Position numbers and translations under genes: made by a program
NCBI RefSeq assembly: GCF_024448165.1
Contig: NZ_JAMOLN010000047.1
Location: forward strand, 1-52,759
Reading direction: 5' to 3'
DNA: 52,759 nt
DNA from: Streptomyces longispororuber
GTDB lineage: Bacteria; Actinomycetota; Actinomycetes; Streptomycetales; Streptomycetaceae
Shown here: positions 18,016-27,306 of the stretch, piece by piece
Position numbering within the stretch: the first letter of the stretch is position 1
Layout of the letters: each line of letters opens with the position of its first letter
Notes under the pieces: generated by a model
The model's database searches: none
The model's input: the letters and a program-made list of their open reading frames with translations, nothing else
Told to the model about the DNA's origin: nothing

Positions 18016-18642
18016 TCAGTACCGCTGCGCCTTCGCGATCTTCGCGGTGAGGTGCGGCTCCGGCGGCTTGCTGCTGATGGCCAGCGGCTGGGCCTTCTCG
18101 CCCGGCTCGAGCTCCCGCGCACCGACGACCTTGGACTCGACGACCTTGCCGTCGGAGTCGCTGAAGTCGACCTGGACCGCGTACGACGCCGTCTTGTCGG
18201 TCTTGTTGGTGATGTTCACGACCAGGGCGCGCACCCCGTTCGTCTGCGCGAGGGGCTTGCCCGTCAGGGAGACGTCACTCATCGCGTTGCCCTGGCCGTC
18301 GACGTCCTTGAGCGCGTTGGTGAACTCCTGGCGGTTGCGCTCCACGTCGGCGGCGACCGACGCCTCGAAGTCGTGGGCCCGTTCGGACGCCGACTCGGCC
18401 GCGGCCGACGCCGACTCCTTGACCTCGGCCTTCTTCGACGCGGCGCTCGACGCCAGCGCGGACGGCGGCTCCCCGGAGAAGTCCGACGCGTTCGGGGCCG
18501 TCGGGCGCGGCGTGACGCTCGCCCCCGAGTCGCTGCCGGAGTCGTCGGTGCTGCACGCGGCGAGCGCCAGCACGCCCACGGCCGCGCACACCCCCAGGGC
18601 GATCCGGCCGCCGGACCTCCCTGGCCTCTTGCCTGCGCTCAT
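18016..18642 (-). CDS. Ser/Ala-rich lipoprotein with a FxLYD-like C-terminal domain
   Basis: This 208-residue protein begins with a basic n-region, a hydrophobic stretch and a lipobox LAAC with Cys30, so it should be lipidated and surface-anchored. Residues 31-110 are a Ser/Ala/Glu-rich, low-complexity, probably helical linker. The C-terminal 90 residues form a beta-rich domain (VRALVVNITNKT, YAVQVDFSD) resembling FxLYD-type domains. No enzyme motif is seen. A good Shine-Dalgarno (GAGAGGA) precedes the ATG. The function is unknown. Confidence 0.82.
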   Translation of the reverse strand: MSAGKRPGRSGGRIALGVCAAVGVLALAACSTDDSGSDSGASVTPRPTAPNASDFSGEPPSALASSAASKKAEVKESASAAAESASERAHDFEASVAADVERNRQEFTNALKDVDGQGNAMSDVSLTGKPLAQTNGVRALVVNITNKTDKTASYAVQVDFSDSDGKVVESKVVGARELEPGEKAQPLAISSKPPEPHLTAKIAKAQRY

Positions 18643-18678
18643 GGATCGGTTCCTCTCTGACGTGGTGGGGAGCGAGGG

Positions 18679-19773
18679 TCAGAAGCGCAGCACGGCGGCC
18701 ACGTGTCCGGCGTCCGCCAGTTGGCCGTCCGGGACGAAGACGACCTCCGCGCCGGTCTCCAGTGCGGATTCGACGATCTCGTCGACGATGTCGTGGACGG
18801 CGTCCAGGTCGTCGTCGGCCGCCGGTTCCAGGTGGCCCTCGCCGGCCCGGACGGTGACGCGGTAGTTGTCCTCCACGACGAGGCGGTGGATCCGCCCGTC
18901 CGACGCCTTCTGCCAGACCTCGTCCACACCGGCGGCGTACGTGTTGCTGCCGCGGGCCCGGTCGAGTGCGGCGAGCGCCTCGGTCACCACGCGTTCGCCG
19001 TCCGCGGCCCGGGCCGGGGCCACCGCCTTGGCGACCGCGTCGCCGCCGCCGTGGGCCAGTCCGCCGAAGGGGACCTGGACCGCGCCCTGCGCGGCCGAGC
19101 CGCTCTCGGTGAGCAGGGACAGGGCGGCCGGTTCGCCGGTGACGTAGAGCCGTCGGGACTCGGCGGCGAGGACGGCGGCCAGCGCGGCGTCCGCCTCCCG
19201 GAAGAACTGGCGGGCCTGTTCGTCGCGGAAGGTGCTCGGCACATCGCCGATCCGTTCCTTGCGCTCGACGTCCGGGTCCTCCAGGCTGCGGGTCAACGGG
19301 AATCCGTGGCCCTCCTCCTCGACGACGCGCTCACCGCGCCCGTTCCACAGCGCGATCCGGTCGGCGGCGACGGCCAGCACCCAGTAGGGCTTCTGCGCCG
19401 CGTCGGCCGCGACGAGGTTGCGGGTGAGGAAGGTGTCCGCGACCACGACCCGTTCGGGCACCGCCCGGTCCACGGCCCACACCCGGTGCTCGCCCGGCGC
19501 CGCGAAGACGACGAGCCCGTCCCTCGCGTGCGCGAGGTCCGTCTCGGCGACCGCCTCGTTCAGCTGGGCGACCACGTCGTCGCGGCGTTCCTTCGTGACA
19601 CCGGGGTCCGCGTCCAGTTGGCGTGCGGCCTCGCGGACGAGGTTGTCGAGCCGGACCGGGTCCTGCGCGTTCTCCGGTCGCGTGCGGTGCGTGGGCATCG
19701 CCAGGGACACCGCCGGATAGGGGCGCTGGGTCCGGAGTTCCTTGAGAATGGCCGGGGTCAACGAGGAGTGCAT
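18679..19773 (-). CDS. baeRF3-domain protein (archaeo-eukaryotic release factor-like)
   Basis: This 364-residue protein resembles the bacterial baeRF families, which share the eRF1 middle and C-terminal fold. The N terminus (LKELRTQRPYPAVSLAMPTHRT) is typical of baeRF3. Later parts include RLYVTGEPAALSLLTE and a final region AEVVFVPDGQLADAGHVAAVLRF at about 335-364. Proteins of this type are predicted to act on ribosomes or nucleic acids, but no activity is established. ATG 19773 is chosen over an upstream extension because GGAAGGGA precedes it and the longer N terminus is not family-like. It is divergent from the ArcD-like gene. Confidence 0.8.
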   Translation of the reverse strand: MHSSLTPAILKELRTQRPYPAVSLAMPTHRTRPENAQDPVRLDNLVREAARQLDADPGVTKERRDDVVAQLNEAVAETDLAHARDGLVVFAAPGEHRVWAVDRAVPERVVVADTFLTRNLVAADAAQKPYWVLAVAADRIALWNGRGERVVEEEGHGFPLTRSLEDPDVERKERIGDVPSTFRDEQARQFFREADAALAAVLAAESRRLYVTGEPAALSLLTESGSAAQGAVQVPFGGLAHGGGDAVAKAVAPARAADGERVVTEALAALDRARGSNTYAAGVDEVWQKASDGRIHRLVVEDNYRVTVRAGEGHLEPAADDDLDAVHDIVDEIVESALETGAEVVFVPDGQLADAGHVAAVLRF

Positions 19774-19985
19774 GCCTGCAGGTCCCTTCCCTGTTCCTGG
19801 GCGCTTCTGGCCAGCTTCCTCCATGCTGCGCACAACTCTCCTTTCCCGGCCATCCGAGACGTAGACGGGCGTACGCCTCTCGATGCCCCTAAAAGGTGCA
19901 GTACTTAACAAGTTGGTAGAAGACTGTTGCCGGAGCGTCCCGTGGACCCACAGCGTCCACAGTGAGCCGGAGGAAGAGGGACGAC
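19774..19985. promoter_or_regulatory. Divergent spacer between baeRF3 and ArcD-like genes
   Basis: An A+T-rich patch at about 19890-19930 (with TACTTAACAAG) probably holds the promoters. GTGGAC at 19942-19947 and GTCCAC at 19955-19960 form a 6-bp inverted repeat just before the ArcD-like Shine-Dalgarno. No ARG-box-like site is obvious to me. Confidence 0.35.
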
Positions 19986-21443
19986 ATGGAGCAGGCCACC
20001 GCCCACGACGCCACGCCGTCTTCGCCGCCCGCGGCGAAACTGCCGCTGTTCACGCTCACCACGATGGTGGTGGGCTCGATGGTGGGCGCGGGCGTCTTCT
20101 CGCTGCCGCGGCGCTTCGCGGACGAGACCGGTGTCGCCGGAGCCCTCATCGCCTGGCTGGTCGCCGGTACCGGCATGCTCATGCTGGCCTTCGTCTTCCA
20201 GCGCCTCGCCCTGCGCAGACCCGACCTCGACGCGGGTGTCTACGCGTACGCCAAGGCCGGGTTCGGCGAGTACCTGGGGTTCTTCTCCGCGTTCGGCTAC
20301 TGGGCCAGCGCCTGCGTGGGCAACGTGACGTACTGGGTGCTGATCATGTCCACCGTGGGCGCGATCGCCCCGGCGCTCGGCGACGGTGACACCCTGCTGG
20401 CCGTCGCCCTGTCCTCGGTGGGCCTGTGGGGGTTCTTCCTGCTCATCCGGCGCGGGGTGAAGGAGGCCGCGACGATCAACCGGATCGTGACCGTCGCCAA
20501 GGTCGTCCCCATCCTGGTCTTCGTGGTGCTGGCCCTGTTCTTCCTCAAGCCCCACGTGTTCGCGGAGAACTGGGGCGGCGCCGACTACGCGGGCTCCCTC
20601 TTCAACCAGGTCCGCGGCACGATGCTCGCCACCGTCTTCGTCTTCCTGGGCGTCGAGGGCGCCAGCGTCTACTCCCGGCACGCCAAGCGCCGCGAGGACG
20701 TCGGGCGGGCGACGATCCTCGGTTTCCTCAGCGTCTTCGCGGTCTTCGCCTCGGTCACGATCGTGTCGTACGGGATCCTGCCGATGAGCGAGATCGCCGA
20801 GCTGCGCCAGCCGTCCATGGCCGGGGTGCTGGAGGAGGCGGTCGGTACCTGGGGCAAGGTGTTCGTCAGCGTCGGGCTCATCGTGTCGGTGCTCGGCGCC
20901 TATCTGGCCTGGACCCTGATGGCCGCCGAGGTGCTGTTCGTCGCCGCCAAGGACGACGACATGCCGCGCTTCCTGGCCCGCTCCACCGCCGCGGACGTGC
21001 CCGTGCCGGCGCTGCTGATGTCGACGGCCCTCTCCCAGGTCGTCCTGGTCGTCACGATGTTCTCGGACGACGCGTTCAACTTCGCGCTCGACCTCACCAG
21101 CGCGCTCACCCTGATCCCGTTCCTGCTGGCCGCGGCCTTCGCCCTGAAGATCGCGGTCCGGCCGGACAAACGGACCGTCGGCGGCGGCAGAGGGCTCTCC
21201 GGCGACCTCGTGTTCGCCGCGCTCGCCACCGTGTACACGGCGTTCCTGCTGTACGCCGCCGGGCTGAAGTTCGTGCTCGTCTCGTTCGTCTTCTACGCGC
21301 CGGCCACCGTGCTCTTCGTGATGGCCCGCCGCGAGCAGGGCAGACGCCTCTTCTCGCGGCGCGAACTCGTCATCCTCGCCGTCTCCGTCATCGGCGCCGT
21401 GCTGGGCGTCGTGGCGCTGGTCCTCGGCTGGATCAGCCTCTGA
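19986..21443 (+). CDS. arcD: ArcD-like basic amino acid antiporter (APC family)
   Basis: This 485-residue APC-family transporter has about twelve to thirteen helices. The conserved helix 1 motif GSMVGAGVFSLP is at about 31-42. The segment VGNVTYWVLIMS is typical of the basic amino acid/polyamine antiporter (APA) group containing ArcD. ATG 19986 follows an extended GGAGGAAGAGGG site. Arginine deiminase lies 64 bases downstream, which supports arginine uptake in exchange for citrulline or ornithine. The exact counter-substrate is not decided by sequence. Confidence 0.86.
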   Translation: MEQATAHDATPSSPPAAKLPLFTLTTMVVGSMVGAGVFSLPRRFADETGVAGALIAWLVAGTGMLMLAFVFQRLALRRPDLDAGVYAYAKAGFGEYLGFFSAFGYWASACVGNVTYWVLIMSTVGAIAPALGDGDTLLAVALSSVGLWGFFLLIRRGVKEAATINRIVTVAKVVPILVFVVLALFFLKPHVFAENWGGADYAGSLFNQVRGTMLATVFVFLGVEGASVYSRHAKRREDVGRATILGFLSVFAVFASVTIVSYGILPMSEIAELRQPSMAGVLEEAVGTWGKVFVSVGLIVSVLGAYLAWTLMAAEVLFVAAKDDDMPRFLARSTAADVPVPALLMSTALSQVVLVVTMFSDDAFNFALDLTSALTLIPFLLAAAFALKIAVRPDKRTVGGGRGLSGDLVFAALATVYTAFLLYAAGLKFVLVSFVFYAPATVLFVMARREQGRRLFSRRELVILAVSVIGAVLGVVALVLGWISL

Positions 21444-21507
21444 GACCGGACCCCGCCCTGCTCCCGCCCGTCGTCCCCCGTCCCGCGTCACCCCGGAAGG
21501 CACCACC

Positions 21508-22770
21508 GTGACTGACCAAGACACCCCCGCTTCCGCCGCGTACGGCGTCCACTCCGAGGTGGGCCGGCTGCGCAAGGTCCTCGTCTGCGCACCGGGGCTC
21601 GCACACCGCAGGCTCACCCCGAGCAACGCGGACGACCTGCTCTTCGACGACGTGATGTGGGTGGAGAACGCCCAGCGCGACCACGCCGACTTCGTCAACA
21701 AGCTGCGCGGGCGCGGCGTCGAGGTGGTCGAGCTGCACGACCTGCTCGCCGAGACCATGGCGATCCCCGACGCGAAGTCCTGGCTGCTGGACCGGAAGAT
21801 CGTCGCCAACCAGGTCGGCGTCGGCCTCATCGACGACACCCGGGCGTTCCTGGAGACCCTGGAGCCGCGGCAGCTCGCCGAGTACCTGATCGGCGGCCTG
21901 GCCACCACCGACCTGCCGGACGACCACCGCTCGCCGTACGTGGCGCTCGCGCGGGAGACCGCCGGAGTCCGCGAGTACCTGATGCCGCCACTGCCGAACA
22001 CCCTCTACACCCGGGACACCACCTGCTGGCTGTACGGCGGCGTCACCCTCAATCCGCTGTACTGGCCCGCGCGCCACGACGAGACGCTGCTGATGAAGGC
22101 GGTCTACCAATTCCACCCCGACTTCGTCGGGTCGACCGTGTGGTGGGGCGATCCCGAACGCGACTGGGGGCAGGCCTCGTTCGAGGGCGGCGACATCATG
22201 CCCGTCGGGAACGGGGTCGTCCTGATGGGCATGAGCGAGCGCACCTCGCGGCAGGCCGTCACCCAGGTCGCGACCGCCCTGTTCGAGCGGGGCGCGGCCG
22301 AGCACGTGGTCGTCGCCGGGATGCCGAAGCTGCGCTCCGCGATGCACCTCGACACCGTGTTCACCTTCGCCGACCGGGACGTCGTGACGCTCTACCCGCA
22401 GATCATGGACTCGGTGCACACGTTCTCGCTGCGCCCGAGCGACAAGGCACCGGGCCTCGACATCGTCGACGAGGGCTCGGCCGCGTTCGTCGACGTCGTC
22501 GCCAAGGCGCTCGGGCTGCCGCTGTTGCGGGTCATCGAGACCGGCGGCGACGTCTACGAGTCCGAGCGCCAGCAGTGGGACAGCGGCAACAACGCCGTGG
22601 CGGTGGAGCCAGGTGTCGTCTTCACGTACGACCGCAACACGCAGACGAACACGCTGCTGCGCAAGGCCGGGGTGGAGGTCATCACCATCGTCGGCGCCGA
22701 ACTGGGCCGGGGGCGCGGCGGCGGCCACTGCATGACGTGCCCCATCGTCCGCGACCCGGTCGCCTTCTGA
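21508..22770 (+). CDS. arcA: Arginine deiminase
   Basis: This 420-residue enzyme hydrolyses L-arginine to L-citrulline and ammonia. All expected guanidino-modifying signatures are present: FEGGD near 228-232, MHLDTVF in the middle, and the C-terminal GGGHCMTCPIVRDP, where Cys408 corresponds to the catalytic cysteine. Length matches family members. The GTG start follows GGAAGG. No ornithine carbamoyltransferase or carbamate kinase gene is nearby, so the ATP-yielding pathway is incomplete here. With ArcD it could serve citrulline production, nitrogen release or alkalinisation. Confidence 0.95.
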   Translation: MTDQDTPASAAYGVHSEVGRLRKVLVCAPGLAHRRLTPSNADDLLFDDVMWVENAQRDHADFVNKLRGRGVEVVELHDLLAETMAIPDAKSWLLDRKIVANQVGVGLIDDTRAFLETLEPRQLAEYLIGGLATTDLPDDHRSPYVALARETAGVREYLMPPLPNTLYTRDTTCWLYGGVTLNPLYWPARHDETLLMKAVYQFHPDFVGSTVWWGDPERDWGQASFEGGDIMPVGNGVVLMGMSERTSRQAVTQVATALFERGAAEHVVVAGMPKLRSAMHLDTVFTFADRDVVTLYPQIMDSVHTFSLRPSDKAPGLDIVDEGSAAFVDVVAKALGLPLLRVIETGGDVYESERQQWDSGNNAVAVEPGVVFTYDRNTQTNTLLRKAGVEVITIVGAELGRGRGGGHCMTCPIVRDPVAF

Positions 22771-22791
22771 CCCCGCGACGGACGGTGCGCA

Positions 22792-24936
22792 GTGCGTCGG
22801 CTGTGGTGGGTGGTGGCCTTCGTGGTGGCCGTGCTCTCGACGCTGACCGTCGTCACGGCGGCCACCGTCCGCGCCACCGTGCTCTCGCCCGCCTTCCACG
22901 AATCGGTGCTCGACGAACAGGACGCGTACGACCGGCTCTACAACGAGGTCCTGGTCGATCCCGACGCGGCCCCCGTCGCCCGTGAGCTGCTCGCCGGACT
23001 CGCCGTCCCCGAGGCCCAGATCACCTCGAACATCAAGCTGGTGCTGCCGCCGGACACCGTCCGCGCCCTCACCCGGGAGCAGATCCAGGCGGTCGTCGGT
23101 TATCTCAACGGCGACCGTGACGCGCTCGACCTGTCCGTCGACGTACGGCCGGTCCTCAACAACCTCAACGACCTGGCGCACACCTACTTCGGTGATCTCG
23201 TGGCCGGGCTCCAGGACCGCTCCGAACCCGACTTCGACCGGTTCACCGCCGACCTCTCGGCCGCGCTGCGCGACGTGTCGGAGGGGCGGGCCCCGGCCGG
23301 TCTGCCGTCGCTGCCGCTGACACCCGAGCAGGTCGAGCAGGTGACGGACGCGGTGCTGCGCGTCCTGCCCGCCGGGCAGCGTGCGGCGCTGCGCCCGGAG
23401 ATCGGGACGGCGCTCGCGGACGGGGACGTGGCCACCGTGCTCGCGGCCGTGGCGCCCGCCGCCGTCTCGGACCGGACCCGGGACGCGGCGCGGCAGTTGC
23501 AGGCCGTCGTGGACGGCGGCACCTGGGACCTCACCGACACGCTGGCGGCGTCCGGCAACGACCTCGCGGCGCTGCACCGGCTGCGGCCCTACACGGCCGT
23601 CGGGGTCGGCCTCGTGGAGCTGCTCGCGGCCGTCCTGCTGGTGGCGTCGCTCGTGGCGCTGTGGTGCCTCGGCTCCGCGCGGCCCGACCGGCGGCTGACC
23701 CGGCTGGGCCGGCCGCTCGTGGTGGGCGGGGTGCTCGTCGCCGTCGCCGCGCTCGTGGTCCGGGGCGTCACCGGCGGGCGCGTCGTCGACCCGCCCGCAG
23801 CCTGGCCGGCGAGCCTGGCCCGGCTCGTCGACGACGTGCAGCACGGCGCCTTCGCCCACATCACCCGCACCGCCCTGCTCGCCGCGCTCGTCCCGGTGGT
23901 CGCGGGCGCCCTGCTGATCGGGGCCGGGCACTACCTGCGGGTCCGCCGGCCGCGGTCCCTGCCGACGCGTCGGATCGTCGGGTTCGGGGCGGGGGCCGCC
24001 GCGGTCGCCGTGGCGGGCATGGTCGTGGTGCCGCTGGTGGCCAGCCCCGCGGCGCCGCGCGTGTGCCAGGGCAGCGCGGCCCTCTGCGACCGGCCGTACG
24101 ACGAGGTGGCGTACCTGACGTCGCACAACGCGATGTCGACGACGGTCGACCGGTTCATCGGGCCGCTCCAGGACCCCGGGATCACCGCGCAGCTGGACGA
24201 CGGGGTGCGGGCGCTGCAGATCGACACCTACCGGTGGGAGCGGCCCGACGAGATCACCGCACGGCTCGCCGACTCCGACTTCACGTCCGCGCAGCGGGAG
24301 TTCGTCGCCGACGCGGTCAACCGGTTCAATCCGCCGCGCGACGGGCTGTGGCTGTGCCACTCGGTGTGCAGGGCCGGGGCGATCGCACTGGTGCCGACGC
24401 TGCGGGAGATCGGCGACTGGATGCGGGAGCATCCGACGGAGGTCGTCACGCTGATCATCCAGGACGCGATCAGCGGGCAGGACACGGAACAGGCCTTCGC
24501 CGAGGCCGGGTTGACCGATCTGATCCACACACCCGACCCGGATCCGGCGAAACCCTGGCCGACGCTCGGCGAGATGACGGACAGCGGCCGGCGTCTCGTC
24601 GTCTTCGCCGAACAGGCCGACGGGCCCGCCGACTGGTACCGCAACTTCTACCGCTACGGCATGGAGACCCCGTTCGCCTTCCGCTCCCCCGACGCGATGA
24701 CCTGCGCCCCGCACCGCGGCGGTGACGACCACCGGCTCTTCCTGCTCAACCACTTCATCACCATCGACGGCGGCAGCCGCCTGGACGCGGGCACGGTCAA
24801 CGCACGCCGCTTCCTGCTCGACCGGGCGCACCGCTGCGAGCGGGAACGCGGCCGCCCGGTCACCTTCGTCGCCGTCGACTACACCACGATCGGCGACGCG
24901 CAGGGCGCCGTGGCGGCGCTCAACGCGGAACGCTGA
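22792..24936 (+). CDS. Membrane-anchored PLC-like phosphodiesterase fold protein
   Basis: This 714-residue protein has an unusual layout. A membrane helix at about 5-25 is followed by a hydrophilic region 30-262, four more helices at about 268-294, 309-325, 360-381 and 395-417, and a C-terminal domain from about 430. That domain resembles PI-PLC X-type phosphodiesterases: YLTSHNAM with His445, VRALQIDTY, LWLCHSVC, and a long barrel. The catalytic domain should face outside. It starts 21 bases after arginine deiminase, so co-transcription is likely. The Shine-Dalgarno is poor. Substrate (phosphoinositide-like lipid or other) is unknown. Confidence 0.8.
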   Translation: MRRLWWVVAFVVAVLSTLTVVTAATVRATVLSPAFHESVLDEQDAYDRLYNEVLVDPDAAPVARELLAGLAVPEAQITSNIKLVLPPDTVRALTREQIQAVVGYLNGDRDALDLSVDVRPVLNNLNDLAHTYFGDLVAGLQDRSEPDFDRFTADLSAALRDVSEGRAPAGLPSLPLTPEQVEQVTDAVLRVLPAGQRAALRPEIGTALADGDVATVLAAVAPAAVSDRTRDAARQLQAVVDGGTWDLTDTLAASGNDLAALHRLRPYTAVGVGLVELLAAVLLVASLVALWCLGSARPDRRLTRLGRPLVVGGVLVAVAALVVRGVTGGRVVDPPAAWPASLARLVDDVQHGAFAHITRTALLAALVPVVAGALLIGAGHYLRVRRPRSLPTRRIVGFGAGAAAVAVAGMVVVPLVASPAAPRVCQGSAALCDRPYDEVAYLTSHNAMSTTVDRFIGPLQDPGITAQLDDGVRALQIDTYRWERPDEITARLADSDFTSAQREFVADAVNRFNPPRDGLWLCHSVCRAGAIALVPTLREIGDWMREHPTEVVTLIIQDAISGQDTEQAFAEAGLTDLIHTPDPDPAKPWPTLGEMTDSGRRLVVFAEQADGPADWYRNFYRYGMETPFAFRSPDAMTCAPHRGGDDHRLFLLNHFITIDGGSRLDAGTVNARRFLLDRAHRCERERGRPVTFVAVDYTTIGDAQGAVAALNAER

Positions 24937-25004
24937 CGCCGCCCGCCCCGGCCGGCCGGGCCGTGGACCTCCTGTGATAGCTTCCGAACGCCAGTCGTAC
25001 CTTT

Positions 25005-25165
25005 GTGCGTACTTGTACGTACACGGGTCAGGGAATCCGGTGGAAGTCCGGAACTGACGCGCAGCGGTGAGGGTGACGGGCGGGGCAACTGCCACTGGGC
25101 CGGGAGACCGGCCTGGGAAGGCGCTCCGTCCGGACGATCCCGAGTCCGAAGACCTGCTGGCGGCC
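25005..25165 (+). promoter_or_regulatory. Cobalamin (adenosylcobalamin) riboswitch
   Basis: The conserved core elements appear in order: GGGAATCCGGTGGAAGTCCG, then GAACTGACGCGCAGCGGTGA, then the B12-box core GCCACTGGGC, then CCTGGGAAGGCGC, then GAGTCCGAAGACCTGC. The element lies directly upstream of the BtuFCD-type operon, as expected for B12 uptake genes. Binding of cobalamin would lower expression. Boundaries are approximate. A possible -10 (GATAGC) lies near 24975, and no clear -35 is visible. Confidence 0.93.
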
Positions 25166-25240
25166 TCCGGAACCGATCAGCGGCCGGGGGCGGACCGTAG
25201 GCCGGCTCCGCGTATGAGCCCTGGACGCAGAGGAACTCCC

Positions 25241-26293
25241 GTGCCGTTCGCACGTCATGTCCGCCGTGCCGCACCCCTGTTGGCGGGTGCGGTGCTGCTC
25301 ACCGGATGCGGCGGCTCCGGAACCGCCGCCACCACCGACGACGGAGCGCGGGCGGCCGTCATCACCCTGGACAACTGCGGCACGAAGGTCCGGGTCGACC
25401 ACGCCCCGCGCCGCGCCGTCGCCCTCGACCAGGGCTCCGCCGAGATCATGCTCTCGCTCGGTCTCGCCGACCGGATGGTGGGCACCGCGACCTGGACCGA
25501 CCCGGTCCTGAAGAACCTGACGAAGGCGAACGCGAAGGTGCCGCGGCTGGCCGACCGCTATCCGTCCTTCGAGAAGGTCCTGGACACCGAACCGGACTTC
25601 GCCGCCGCCTCGTTCACGTACACCCTCGGCAAGGGCGGCGTGGCGCCCCGGGAGGAGTTCGAGAAGCTCGGCGTCCCCACCTATCTCTCCCCCACCGACT
25701 GCGTGGGCAAGGACAACAGCGGCGACGGCGACGGGAAGCGCACGACCGCGCTCACCCTCGACACCGTCTACGGCGAGATCCGCGACCTGGCGCGCGTCTT
25801 CGACGTCGAGGAACGCGGCCAGAAGCTCATCGGGCGGCTCAAGGCCCGGGTCACCAAGGCGACTTCGGGCATCGACGCCGAGGACGTGACCCTGCTGCAC
25901 TGGTTCGCGAACTCCGACTCGCCCTATATGGCGGGCTGTTGCGGCGCGCCGGGCATCGTGACCAAGGAGCTCGGCGCGCGGAACGTCTTCGACGACACGC
26001 GCGAGGAGTGGCCCCAGGTCAACTGGGAGACCGTCGCGGACCGCGACCCGGACGTCCTCGTCATCGGCGATCTGACGCGCCGCTCGCAGTCGGCGGAGTC
26101 CGCCGCGCAGAAGATCAGGTTCCTGGAGTCCGACCCGGTCACCAAGAACATGACGGCCGTCCGCAAGAAGCGGTACGTGCTGCTCAGCGGGCAGGCGATG
26201 AACCCGACCATCCGTACCGTCGACGGCATCGAGCAAGTGGCCGCCGCCCTGCGCGAGTTCGGCCTCGTCGGCCCCGGGAAGCAGGCCGGGTGA
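25241..26293 (+). CDS. Cobalamin-type ABC importer substrate-binding lipoprotein (BtuF-like)
   Basis: This 350-residue protein starts with a signal peptide and lipobox LTGC, so Cys23 is lipidated. The mature part has the helical-backbone binding fold of BtuF/FhuD-type proteins, with RRAVALDQGSAEIMLSLG near the N terminus and a late IEQVAAALREFG helix. GTG 25241 is chosen because AGAGGA sits 6 bases upstream; ATG 25214 would add nine residues. It lies under the cobalamin riboswitch and is coupled to the permease by GTGA. Cobalamin or a cobinamide precursor is the likely ligand. Confidence 0.88.
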   Translation: MPFARHVRRAAPLLAGAVLLTGCGGSGTAATTDDGARAAVITLDNCGTKVRVDHAPRRAVALDQGSAEIMLSLGLADRMVGTATWTDPVLKNLTKANAKVPRLADRYPSFEKVLDTEPDFAAASFTYTLGKGGVAPREEFEKLGVPTYLSPTDCVGKDNSGDGDGKRTTALTLDTVYGEIRDLARVFDVEERGQKLIGRLKARVTKATSGIDAEDVTLLHWFANSDSPYMAGCCGAPGIVTKELGARNVFDDTREEWPQVNWETVADRDPDVLVIGDLTRRSQSAESAAQKIRFLESDPVTKNMTAVRKKRYVLLSGQAMNPTIRTVDGIEQVAAALREFGLVGPGKQAG

Positions 26294-27306
26294 CCGCGCT
26301 GCGCCCCGGCCTCTCCTGGGCGGCCGGCCTGCTCGCGCTGTGTGCGTCGGTCGCCGTCGCGATCACCGTCGGCCCGGCGCAGATCCGGGTCGGCGACGTC
26401 TGGTCGACGGTGGCCGCCCACGCCGGCTGGGGCGTCTCGGACCTGTCGCCGATCCGGGACGGCATCGTCTGGAACCTGCGGCTGCCGCGCACGCTGCTGG
26501 CCGCCGTGTGCGGGGCGGGCCTCGCGGTGTGCGGCACGGTGCTGCAGGCGTTGCTGCGCAATCCGCTCGCGGACCCGTTCGTCCTGGGCGTGTCGTCGGG
26601 GGCGTCGACCGGGGCCGTCCTCGTCGTGGTGCTCGGGCTCGGCGGCGGGGCGCTCTCGGTGTCCGGCGGCGCGTTCCTCGGCGCGCTCGTCTCGTTCGCG
26701 ATGGTGCTGCTGCTCAGCCACACGCTGGGCGGCACCACGGACCGGGTGGTGCTCTGCGGGGTCGCCGCGATGCAGCTGTTCTCCTCGCTGACGTCGTTCG
26801 TCGTGCTGACCGCGGCGGACGCGGAGACCACGCGCGGCGTGCTGTTCTGGCTGCTCGGCTCGCTCGGCGGGGTCGGCTGGACCGAGGTGTGGCTGTGTCT
26901 GTCCGTGCTCGTCGTCGCGCTCGCCGTGTGCCTCGGGTACGGCAGGACGCTGGACGCGTTCGCGTTCGGTCCCGAGGCGGCGGCCGCCCTCGGCGTCCAT
27001 GTCGCGAGGACCCGCCTCGTCCTGCTGTGCGTGACCGCCCTGCTGACCGCGGCGCTGGTCAGCGCGGCTGGCGCGATCGGCTTCGTGGGCCTGGTCCTGC
27101 CGCACGCGGCGCGCGCCCTCGTCGGTCCCGGACACACCCGGCTGCTGCCGGTCACCGCGGTGGCCGGCGCGGTGTTCCTTGTCTGGGTGGACACCCTCGC
27201 TCGTACGGTCCTCGAACCGCAGGAGGTGCCGGTCGGAGTGGTGACGTCACTGATCGGGGTGCCCGCGTTCGTGCTGGTCCTCCACCGCGGCAGGAGCGCC
27301 CGATGA
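26290..27306 (+). CDS. FecCD-family ABC permease (BtuC-like)
   Basis: This 338-residue membrane protein carries FecCD/BtuC landmarks: LRLPRTLLAAVCGAGLAVCG near the N terminus, RNPLADPFVLGVSSGA, and GAIGFVGLVLPHAAR towards the end, which forms the ATPase-contacting loop. About nine to ten helices are expected. The GTG start overlaps the binding-protein stop, and the stop overlaps the ATPase start as ATGA, so the three are translationally coupled. Confidence 0.92.
   Translation: MTALRPGLSWAAGLLALCASVAVAITVGPAQIRVGDVWSTVAAHAGWGVSDLSPIRDGIVWNLRLPRTLLAAVCGAGLAVCGTVLQALLRNPLADPFVLGVSSGASTGAVLVVVLGLGGGALSVSGGAFLGALVSFAMVLLLSHTLGGTTDRVVLCGVAAMQLFSSLTSFVVLTAADAETTRGVLFWLLGSLGGVGWTEVWLCLSVLVVALAVCLGYGRTLDAFAFGPEAAAALGVHVARTRLVLLCVTALLTAALVSAAGAIGFVGLVLPHAARALVGPGHTRLLPVTAVAGAVFLVWVDTLARTVLEPQEVPVGVVTSLIGVPAFVLVLHRGRSAR

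Noticed and set aside
24947..24960. Perfect 14-bp palindrome CCCGGCCGGCCGGG after the PLC-like gene
   Set aside because: Made only of CCGG-type steps, which are common by chance at this GC content. There is no loop, so it is a poor terminator.
12642..25012. The string TTTGTGC(AT) recurring at 12642, 17435 and 25002 in three control regions
   Set aside because: The shared part is only seven to nine bases, spacing to genes differs, and chance occurrence in 52 kb is expected.
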